Of a stretch of 62,113 nucleotides of DNA, positions 9,584 to 16,077 are shown piece by piece. Source of the stretch: an uncultured Pelagibacteraceae bacterium (GTDB lineage Bacteria > Pseudomonadota > Alphaproteobacteria > Pelagibacterales > Pelagibacteraceae); assembly GCA_902536925.1 (NCBI GenBank), contig CACAZL010000004.1, positions 1 to 62,113 on the forward strand, in the 5' to 3' direction. The notes beneath the pieces are model-generated. The model was not told the origin of the DNA. It ran no database searches and saw nothing but the letters and a program-made list of their open reading frames with translations. How positions within the stretch are numbered: the first letter of the stretch is position 1; the number at the start of each line of letters is the position of its first letter. A program made the position numbers and the translations under genes.

Positions 9584-10360
9584 ATGAGTAAAATTAATTT
9601 AGCTATTACTGGATGCATGGGAAGAATGGGTCAGCAGTTGATTAAATCTGCTCGAAAAGATAAATCAATAAAATTAGTCACCCTTACAGAAAATTTCTAT
9701 GTAAGTAATCGAATTGGCGGAATTAAACCTGAATTAAATACTGAAAATGCTTTTAGTAAAGCAAATGTAATAATAGATTTTACTATACCAAAATGCACAT
9801 TTGAAGTTCTTAAAATAGCATCAAAACTAAAAAAAAAAGTTGTAATTGGCACAACAGGATTTTCAAAGAGAGAAGAAGGATTAATAAAGAAATTTGCTAA
9901 GAAAATTCCTATTTTAAAGGCAGGTAATATGAGTCTAGGAATTAATTTACTAATGTACCTAACAGAAATTACATCATCGTCACTTGGAAGTAATTATTTA
10001 ATTAAAGTTAATGAAATACATCATAAGCATAAAAAGGATTATCCATCTGGAACAGCTTTAATGTTAGGAAAAGGGATAGCAGTTGGAAAAAACAAAGACT
10101 TTTATAAAATAATTGGAAAAAAATACTTAAACAAAAAAAAATTTCCTTACGGAAAAAAAATTAATTTTAATTCAATTAGAAAAGGCGAAATAATTGGCGA
10201 ACATGAGGTTACTTTTTCAAGTGGAAAAGAAATAATTACACTTAACCATGAAGCATTTAATAGGTCTTTGTATTCAGAAGGTGCGATAACAGCCGCAAAA
10301 TGGTTAATTAATAAAAAAGCTGGTTTATATTCTATGAGAAATCTTCTTAATTTTAATTAA
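9584..10360 (+). CDS. dapB: 4-hydroxy-tetrahydrodipicolinate reductase
   Basis: 258 residues. Catalyses the NAD(P)H-dependent reductase step of lysine/diaminopimelate synthesis. N-terminal Rossmann motif ITGCMGRMGQQL; VIGTTGFS; catalytic/substrate loop EIHHKHKKDYPSGTAL with the family's His and Lys; C-terminal GEITFSS-like region and NHEAFNRSLYSEGAI. The stop shares one base with the nth start (TAATG), so the two are translationally coupled. Confidence 0.97.
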   Translation: MSKINLAITGCMGRMGQQLIKSARKDKSIKLVTLTENFYVSNRIGGIKPELNTENAFSKANVIIDFTIPKCTFEVLKIASKLKKKVVIGTTGFSKREEGLIKKFAKKIPILKAGNMSLGINLLMYLTEITSSSLGSNYLIKVNEIHHKHKKDYPSGTALMLGKGIAVGKNKDFYKIIGKKYLNKKKFPYGKKINFNSIRKGEIIGEHEVTFSSGKEIITLNHEAFNRSLYSEGAITAAKWLINKKAGLYSMRNLLNFN

Positions 10361-11013
10361 TGAATGAAGTTCAGAGAGCTAAAATAGTATTAAAAATACT
10401 CAATAAAACTTATCCTTCAACTCCAATACCTTTAAAACATAGAAATATATTCACCCTTTTAATATCTGTTCTCCTTTCAGCACAGTGCACTGATATAAAT
10501 GTAAATAATGTTACAAAAAGTATTTATCCAAAATATAACAAACCAGAGCATTTTGTTAAACTTGGTAGAAAAAGAATTGAAAAATTAATTAGAAGTATAG
10601 GAATATTTAGGATCAAGGCTAAAAGTATCTATAATTTATCAAAAACATTGGTTGAAAAATATAAGGGAAAAGTTCCTAAAACTTTTGAACAATTAGAAGA
10701 GTTGCCAGGTGTAGGACATAAAACTGCTAGTGTAGTTATGTCTCAAGGTTTTGGGTTTCCTGCTTTTCCTATAGATACTCATATACATAGACTTGCTCAA
10801 CGTTGGGGATTAACAAATGGGAAAAGTGTCATTCAAACGGAAAAGGATTTAAAGCAATTATTCCCAAAAAAATACTGGAACAAGTTGCATCTTCAAATAA
10901 TTTATTATGGAAGAGAATATTGCAAAGCTAGAGAGTGTTATGGTATTTCTTGTAAAATTTGTACTTCTTGTTATCCTAATAGAAAAAAACCAATTAAAAC
11001 AAAGAAAGCTTAA
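10360..11013 (+). CDS. nth: Endonuclease III (DNA glycosylase/AP lyase)
   Basis: 217 residues. Removes oxidised pyrimidines in base-excision repair. Helix-hairpin-helix ELPGVGHKTASVV carries the catalytic Lys, and FPIDTHIHRLAQRWG carries the catalytic Asp. The C-terminal Fe-S cysteines are oddly spaced: C-x4-C-x4-C-x2-C-x2-C rather than the usual C-x6-C-x2-C-x5-C. Either the cluster is bound by a different set of four, or it is altered. One base separates the stop from the PfkB kinase start. Confidence 0.95.
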   Translation: MNEVQRAKIVLKILNKTYPSTPIPLKHRNIFTLLISVLLSAQCTDINVNNVTKSIYPKYNKPEHFVKLGRKRIEKLIRSIGIFRIKAKSIYNLSKTLVEKYKGKVPKTFEQLEELPGVGHKTASVVMSQGFGFPAFPIDTHIHRLAQRWGLTNGKSVIQTEKDLKQLFPKKYWNKLHLQIIYYGREYCKARECYGISCKICTSCYPNRKKPIKTKKA

Positions 11014-11014
11014 A

Positions 11015-11944
11015 ATGAAAGTCTTAGGAATAGGTAATGCAATAGTAGATGTGATTTGTAAAGTTGATGAAGAATTTATCTCTAAAAATTATTTAACAAA
11101 AGGTACTATGAAATTAGTTTTTGATGAGAGTGAATTCAAAAATTTATTTTCAAATCTTAAAATTGAAAAAACAATTTCTGGTGGATCAGTTGCAAACTCT
11201 ATTGTAGGACTATCTCAGTTAGGAGATAAAGTCGGCTTTATAGGTAAAGTAAGTGATGATGATTTAGGTTCAAAATATGAAGAAGGTTTAAAATTAGAAA
11301 AAGTTGAATTTTTATACAACAAAAAAAAGGAAGATTTGCCAACCGGAACTTGCCTGATTTTAGTGACGCCAGACTCTGAAAGAACTATGTGTACATTCCT
11401 TGGTACAGCTGGAAAAATAAATGAAGACGACGTCTCCTCAGAAACAGTCAAAAGTAGTGAAATGATATTTTTGGAAGGATATTTATGGGATGAAGGGGAA
11501 CCAAAAAAAGCTTTTGAAAAGGCAATTAATAATGCTAATAAAGTTGCAATGTCTCTTTCAGATCAATTTTGTGTTGATCGACATAAAACTCATTTTCTTG
11601 AATTAGTTAAGAATAAATTGGATGTAACCTTCGCTAATGAACAAGAGATAAAGTCATTAATAAATGCAAAAGATTTTAAAGAGGTGATAGAATTTGGGAA
11701 AAGCTTAAAGAGAATGCTAGTTATCACTAGAGGGGAAAAGGGAGCGGTTTCCATTTATGGTGATGAAATTTCTGAAAATACAATTAAAAAAGATTTAGTC
11801 ATCAAAGATTTAACAGGAGCTGGTGACTTGTTCGCTGCAGGATTTCTACATGGCTATCTGAATGGTTCAAATACCAAGGATTGCTTAAATAAAGGGAGAG
11901 AGATGTCTTCAAAAGTTATACAACAAATAGGAGCTAGACTTTAG
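11015..11944 (+). CDS. PfkB-family sugar/nucleoside kinase (probably adenosine kinase-like)
   Basis: 309 residues from the ATG at 11015 (MKVLGIGNAIVDV), directly after nth. The frame is open back to 10907, but that stretch is nth read in another frame. PfkB signatures: SGGSVANSIVGLSQLG near the N terminus, and the anion-hole/catalytic motif DLTGAGDLFAAGFLHGYL near the C terminus. SAR11 relatives are usually called adenosine kinase, but ribokinase/fructokinase activity cannot be told apart by eye. Its 3' end overlaps the converging ArfA gene by 11 bases. Confidence 0.85.
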   Translation: MKVLGIGNAIVDVICKVDEEFISKNYLTKGTMKLVFDESEFKNLFSNLKIEKTISGGSVANSIVGLSQLGDKVGFIGKVSDDDLGSKYEEGLKLEKVEFLYNKKKEDLPTGTCLILVTPDSERTMCTFLGTAGKINEDDVSSETVKSSEMIFLEGYLWDEGEPKKAFEKAINNANKVAMSLSDQFCVDRHKTHFLELVKNKLDVTFANEQEIKSLINAKDFKEVIEFGKSLKRMLVITRGEKGAVSIYGDEISENTIKKDLVIKDLTGAGDLFAAGFLHGYLNGSNTKDCLNKGREMSSKVIQQIGARL

Positions 11945-12050
11945 TTTTTTTCCTATTATAGCTTCCTTTGCCTTTTTTTGGTTTAACTATCTTTTGTTTA
12001 TATTTGCTCGAAAATAATTCTTTAGCGTGAATATTTTTTTTTTTAACCAC
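11934..12050 (-). CDS. arfA: Alternative ribosome-rescue factor ArfA (38 residues)
   Basis: A 38-residue basic protein read from a GTG at 12050, preceded in frame by a stop. It carries KPKKGKGSYNRK, matching the KNKKGKGSYMRK core of E. coli ArfA, the segment that lies in the mRNA channel of stalled ribosomes. ArfA recruits release factor 2 to ribosomes stuck on mRNAs without a stop codon, as a backup to tmRNA. It ends soon after the core motif, much like the truncated active form of the E. coli protein. It overlaps the regulator gene upstream by 8 bases and the PfkB gene by 11 bases. Too short for routine ORF calling; the motif match is strong. Confidence 0.8.
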   Translation of the reverse strand: MVKKKNIHAKELFSSKYKQKIVKPKKGKGSYNRKKTKV

Positions 12051-12603
12051 TTATCTTATATCCTTCTCTATGACTAGAAATAAAATTTTTGTCGTTAAAT
12101 TTCTTTTCTATTTTTTTTCTTAATCTGTAAATATGTGTTTCAACTGTATGTGTCTCTAATTTGGATTTATGGCCCCAAACTTCCTTTTGCAAGTCAATTA
12201 TTGACGTTGGTATTTTAAATTTATTCAAGAAGGTTATGATTTGAGCTTCCTTTTCTGTAAGCGACAATCTAACTTTATCTTTATTCATTATTCTTGAATT
12301 TAGATTAATAGAATATTTACCTATCCTTATATTATTCTGTTCATTGAATTTTTTCTTTAAAAAATTAATATTAATAATTTCAATAAGTTTTAAAACATTT
12401 ATAGGGTAATTTAATATTAGTTGATTTTCTAAATTGAAATTTTTTTCTCCAGAAATAATTAGATTATTACTATCATTTAAAATACCTTCCATTTCTTTAG
12501 CATTCAGAGATTTCAAATTAAAATTTAAAAGATATTTAATTTCATTTAATATATTAAATAAAACTTTAAAATTGTGTATTATTAATGTTTGTTGGTAAAT
12601 CAT
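12043..12603 (-). CDS. OmpR/PhoB-type winged-helix regulator with degenerate receiver domain
   Basis: 186 residues from the ATG at 12603 (MIYQQTLII); an upstream start at 12621 would overlap the divergent transpeptidase gene. The last 90 or so residues are a winged-helix DNA-binding domain (LSLTEKEAQIITFL, then ETHTVETHIYRLRKKI and a GYKI end). The first 90 have receiver-like spacing, including a late Pro (LNYPINVLKLIEII), but no acidic pair near the start and no obvious phospho-acceptor Asp. It probably works without classical phosphorylation. No histidine kinase is nearby. It reads directly into arfA. Confidence 0.75.
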   Translation of the reverse strand: MIYQQTLIIHNFKVLFNILNEIKYLLNFNLKSLNAKEMEGILNDSNNLIISGEKNFNLENQLILNYPINVLKLIEIININFLKKKFNEQNNIRIGKYSINLNSRIMNKDKVRLSLTEKEAQIITFLNKFKIPTSIIDLQKEVWGHKSKLETHTVETHIYRLRKKIEKKFNDKNFISSHREGYKISG

Positions 12604-12614
12604 AATGCTACAAT

Positions 12615-13118
12615 ATGACAATTATAATCAAAAATAAAGACACTCTTATTTATGATGAATTCAAATTTAAATGTTGTGTCGGAAAAAATGGCTTTACAAA
12701 AGATAAAATTGAAGGTGACAAAAGAACACCGACAGGAAAATTTACATTAGGTAATTTATTTTACAGAAATGATAGAAAGTTAAAACCAAAAACAAAATTA
12801 AAAATATTAAAAATTAAAAAAAATATGGGTTGGTGTAATGATGTAAAATCTAAGAGACATTACAATAAATTAATCAATGTTCACTCAAAATTTAATCATG
12901 AAAAACTATTTAGAAATGATTATAAATATGATTTTTTTATACCAATTAATTATAATTACCATAAAACTAAATTGGGTATAGGTAGTGCTATTTTTATACA
13001 TTTAACAAAAAACTACAAACCAACTGCTGGATGTATTGGGGTTTCTGAAAAAGACTTTCTGATATTAATTAAATTAATAAATAAAAATACTAAAATTAAT
13101 ATTTGTTATTCTCTTTGA
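12615..13118 (+). CDS. L,D-transpeptidase catalytic (YkuD) domain protein
   Basis: 167 residues. Conserved YkuD features: GDKRTPTGKF near residue 35, an Asn-Val-His block (LINVHSKF), and FIHLTKNYKPTAGCIGVS containing the catalytic His and Cys (S/TxGCxG type). The family forms 3-3 cross-links in peptidoglycan or attaches proteins to it. This subgroup shows no signal peptide here, so export is unclear. Its start is 11 bases from the start of the divergent winged-helix regulator, and its 3' end overlaps yggS by 13 bases. Confidence 0.82.
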   Translation: MTIIIKNKDTLIYDEFKFKCCVGKNGFTKDKIEGDKRTPTGKFTLGNLFYRNDRKLKPKTKLKILKIKKNMGWCNDVKSKRHYNKLINVHSKFNHEKLFRNDYKYDFFIPINYNYHKTKLGIGSAIFIHLTKNYKPTAGCIGVSEKDFLILIKLINKNTKINICYSL

Positions 13119-13768
13119 CCAAAAATTTGAGATCCAATCCTTACAAAGGTAGATCCATTACTAATCGCATTCAAATAATCTGAAGACATACCCATACTCA
13201 ATTCTTTAAGTCCAAGTTTTTTATTTAACTCATTCATACGTTTAAAATAATTAGTACTATCCTCATTGAAAGGAGGAATACACATCAGACCTAAAATATT
13301 GAGACCTGAACATTTACAATACTGGTAAAATTCGTAAAGCTCATCTTCAGGTATGCCGGATTTTTGCTCCTCCCTTCCTATGTTGACTTGAATAAAAATT
13401 TTTATTTTTGTTTTTAAAGCTTTTTGTTGGTTAGAAATTTTGTCAGCAAGTTTTTTATTATCTAAAGAATGTATATAATCAAATATTTTCAAAGCAATTT
13501 TTACTTTGTTGGATTGCAGCTTTCCTATTAAATGTAATTTTATGTTTTTGTTTTTATTTTTTATACTCATCCATTTTTCAAATGCTTCTTGGACTTTGTT
13601 TTCGCCAAAATCTGTATGCCCATGCTCAATAAGTGGCATTATATGATTAATTTTGAAAGTTTTAGAAACAGCTATTACTTGTGGAAGATTATGTGATTTT
13701 AAATCTTTTGATAAATTTACCTTAACATTTTCTTTAATTTTAAGTAAATTTTTAACAGTTTCATGCAT
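13106..13768 (-). CDS. yggS: YggS-family pyridoxal-phosphate homeostasis protein
   Basis: 220 residues, the usual length for this single-domain alanine-racemase-fold protein. PLP-binding lysine in PQVIAVSKTF (about residue 37); HTDFGENKVQEA; KLHLIGKLQSNK; HSLDNKKLADKI; IQVNIGREEQKSG; LSMGMSSDYLNAI; GSTFVRIGSQIFGQR at the C terminus. Controls free PLP and amino-acid pools. The ATG is back-to-back with that of the divergent ThiE-like gene in the palindrome ATGCAT (13763-13768). Confidence 0.96.
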   Translation of the reverse strand: MHETVKNLLKIKENVKVNLSKDLKSHNLPQVIAVSKTFKINHIMPLIEHGHTDFGENKVQEAFEKWMSIKNKNKNIKLHLIGKLQSNKVKIALKIFDYIHSLDNKKLADKISNQQKALKTKIKIFIQVNIGREEQKSGIPEDELYEFYQYCKCSGLNILGLMCIPPFNEDSTNYFKRMNELNKKLGLKELSMGMSSDYLNAISNGSTFVRIGSQIFGQRE

Positions 13769-14290
13769 AATAATTTTCCAAATAAATTCTACTTTATAAG
13801 TAGTTTTAAAAAAAATAAAATTGATAAATTAGACAATAATACAGGGATTATTTATAGAAACTACCATGACAAACTCAACAAAAAAGAAATAATAAAAATA
13901 ATGAAATATTGTAAACTAAAAAATATAAAATTTTTTTTATCTAATAATTTCAAAATTGCTCTAAATTTACAACTTAATGGAGCATATATTCCATCTTTCA
14001 ATAAAAGTTTTGATCATTTGCATTATAAAATTAAACCCTCGTTTAAAATATTAGGATCTGCACACAATATTGAAGAAATTCGTATAAAAGAAAAACAAAA
14101 AGTACAACTAATATTTATTTCTTCACTTTTTAAAAAAAATAAAAACTATCTAGGTATTAATAAATTTAAATTATTAAGCAAACAGACAAATAAAAAAGTT
14201 TTAGCGTTGGGTGGTATTACAAAAAATAATATAAAAAAAATTAAACTTTTAAGCTGCTATGGATTTAGTGGCATTTCCTATTTTGAATAA
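13763..14290 (+). CDS. Degenerate ThiE/TenI-like TIM-barrel protein
   Basis: 175 residues, shorter than ThiE (about 210). The C-terminal phosphate-binding end is recognisable (LALGGITKNNIKKI, then CYGFSGISYF), and the N-terminal KFYFISS start and IKFFLSNNFKIALNL region align with ThiE. Where ThiE has the ND-R and DGVHLG active-site motifs, this protein has SNNFKIA and NGAYIPS, so the pyrophosphate and Mg sites look lost. A thiamine-phosphate synthase label would probably be wrong; a binding or regulatory role is as likely. Divergent from yggS, ending at a strong terminator. Confidence 0.6.
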   Translation: MHNNFPNKFYFISSFKKNKIDKLDNNTGIIYRNYHDKLNKKEIIKIMKYCKLKNIKFFLSNNFKIALNLQLNGAYIPSFNKSFDHLHYKIKPSFKILGSAHNIEEIRIKEKQKVQLIFISSLFKKNKNYLGINKFKLLSKQTNKKVLALGGITKNNIKKIKLLSCYGFSGISYFE

Positions 14291-14291
14291 A

Positions 14292-14318
14292 AAAAGGCCC
14301 CTTAAAAAGGGGCCTTTT
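14292..14318. terminator. Bidirectional rho-independent terminator
   Basis: Perfect inverted repeat AAAAGGCCCC (14292-14301), 7-base loop, GGGGCCTTTT (14309-14318). It has A and T tracts on both sides, so it can end both the ThiE-like gene and the converging porin gene. One of only two GC-rich hairpins of this kind I see in the window. Confidence 0.9.
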
Positions 14319-14337
14319 CTAATATTATACTTGATGA

Positions 14338-15294
14338 TTAGAATGAGAACGAAATTGATACTTCGTATCCGTTTCTGTCATCAGTTGCTGTGTTAGCAAT
14401 GTTATCAACACTGTGGTATGATGCACTTACACCCATTGATCCCATTGTGTAAGCTATACCAACAGCAGATGCTTCTTGATCATCACCTGTGTTGTATTCA
14501 GTCTCGTGTTGACCATAAGATACTGATAAGTCATCATTAACTTGGTAAGATATACCAAATCCAGTTGTATCTCTGTCAGTTGTTGCTCCGTTTTCAGCAT
14601 CAAACTCTGAAGATTGAACACCAATTGTGAAACCGTCCATTGCATAAGTTGCAAACATTGTACTTTCGTCTGACTCGTTTGCAGTATCATGTACTGTACC
14701 AGCTGCATAACCAATTCTTAAACCGTCAATACCAGTGTACTCAATTGCGTAGTCATTATATGACTCAACTGAGTTAGCGGCTTCAGCGTTATGGTATGCA
14801 AGTGCTACTGATACACCTGACTCATGGCTGTAGCTATATGTAAACATATCTTCTTCAGCATCACCATTAATTACAGCTGCAGCTGCACCTGTTACAACAG
14901 CCCATGGCTCTTCATAAGCAGCAGGCATTACGTCGTCACGTGCGCTTAATGCAGATGAACCACCGTGACCAGCAAATACTAAAGTACCTCTGTCACCTAG
15001 ATCAAAAGTAATTGATCTGTCATCCATTAATTGAGATGATCCAGCAGTATCTGATTCCTGTGCACCACCATCTAATTCTAGTGATAATGTTACACCGATG
15101 TCATTAACATCGCCTGAAGCAGAGAATGTTACTCCGTCAGTCATTGACCAACCGTTACCAGTGTTAGAGTTGTTATCTCCACCACCAAACGTTATAGAAG
15201 CAGAACCTGTTACTGCCATATCAGCAGCGTTTACAGACCCAGCTATTAGGGAACCAGCTAAAGCTGTTAACCCTATTTTTGTTAGTTTGTTCAT
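14338..15294 (-). CDS. Outer-membrane porin (major SAR11-type)
   Basis: 318 residues. A typical signal peptide (MNKLTKIGLTALAGSLIAG, cleavage after VNA) is followed by beta strands rich in alternating aromatic/small residues and acidic loops, ending in a C-terminal Phe (YEVSISFSF) as outer-membrane barrels do. Low Lys and high Gly/Ala/Asp set it apart from its neighbours and suggest a highly expressed, acidic surface protein. It should form a diffusion pore. A strong AAGGAG ribosome-binding site sits 8 bases upstream (15303-15308) and a strong terminator downstream. Confidence 0.93.
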   Translation of the reverse strand: MNKLTKIGLTALAGSLIAGSVNAADMAVTGSASITFGGGDNNSNTGNGWSMTDGVTFSASGDVNDIGVTLSLELDGGAQESDTAGSSQLMDDRSITFDLGDRGTLVFAGHGGSSALSARDDVMPAAYEEPWAVVTGAAAAVINGDAEEDMFTYSYSHESGVSVALAYHNAEAANSVESYNDYAIEYTGIDGLRIGYAAGTVHDTANESDESTMFATYAMDGFTIGVQSSEFDAENGATTDRDTTGFGISYQVNDDLSVSYGQHETEYNTGDDQEASAVGIAYTMGSMGVSASYHSVDNIANTATDDRNGYEVSISFSF

Positions 15295-15499
15295 ATTTAA
15301 TACTCCTTCTTAGTATATTAATATTAATATTAAACAGTGTGCTTTTATCAAAAAAAGGAGAAAAATATGAATAATTGAACGTATTTTTAAAATAAAGATT
15401 ACAAGTGTTGCAATTTTACATCACATAAAAGATCAATAAAATAAACATTTTTTGGAATAAATTATAATATATATAAATTATTTAGTATTAAATTGAAAT
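15295..15499. promoter_or_regulatory. Divergent intergenic region of the porin and the DUF3576 lipoprotein
   Basis: 205 noncoding bases, the second longest gap here. On the minus strand it holds the porin ribosome-binding site AAGGAG (15303-15308). Further up is a run of three overlapping TATTAA units (about 15315-15333). A weak -35 candidate TTGCAA (15408-15413) lies 17-18 bases from an A/T-rich -10-like segment near 15384-15390. The long leader, about 90 bases if that promoter is right, would be unusual in such a compact genome. No small ORF was seen. Confidence 0.4.
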
Positions 15500-16060
15500 A
15501 TGAACTATCAAAAACTTTTTAAACATATTGTTACAATTTTCTTTGCAACTTTGATTCTTTCATCGTGCAAAAATGCCGGTGATGCAAGAAAAATTCCACC
15601 CAATGTAAAAGATAGGGTCCAACAAAATATTGAAGAAGGGAGAGGATTTAGACTAATGGGTAATATGAGCACAAAAAAAAAATCTGGAGAATTTGATTTT
15701 GCTAGTTCAAATGAATTGTGGAGAGCATCATTGGACACTCTTGATTTTATGCCATTAGCTCTTGCAAATTATAGTGGAGGAATAATCGTAACTGACTGGT
15801 ACAGTGATGGCAGTTCTCAGAATGAGTCAGTTAAAATTTCAATTCGATTTTTAAGCAATGAAGTAAGAACTGATGCTATATCAGTTAAAGTTTTTTATAA
15901 AAAATGCTCAATACAAAATACATGTGAAGTTTTAGACAGATCAGATGAACTTTCAGAAGATTTATCCAGAAAAATATTAACAAAAGCTGCTACTTACGAA
16001 AAAACATCTAAATCAAAAAAAAAGAAAAAATACATTAATAAACAATTATTAAAAGATTAA
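15500..16060 (+). CDS. DUF3576 outer-membrane lipoprotein
   Basis: 186 residues. The signal segment ends in a lipobox with Cys23 (LILSSC). The body shows the DUF3576 pattern (NELWRASLDTLDFMPLALANYSGGIIVTDWY), a conserved alphaproteobacterial family usually found just before leuS, as here (17 bases upstream). The end is lysine-rich. Function unknown; by location and lipobox it is expected at the cell envelope. Confidence 0.85.
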   Translation: MNYQKLFKHIVTIFFATLILSSCKNAGDARKIPPNVKDRVQQNIEEGRGFRLMGNMSTKKKSGEFDFASSNELWRASLDTLDFMPLALANYSGGIIVTDWYSDGSSQNESVKISIRFLSNEVRTDAISVKVFYKKCSIQNTCEVLDRSDELSEDLSRKILTKAATYEKTSKSKKKKKYINKQLLKD

Positions 16061-16077
16061 AATATTAAATCGTTTCT

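Noticed and set aside
10907-11014. N-terminal extension of the PfkB kinase
   Set aside because: The stretch is nth in another frame; the family start MKVLGIGNAIVDV is at 11015.
14454-14714. Second frame inside the porin
   Set aside because: Same-strand shadow of the porin; low-complexity product.
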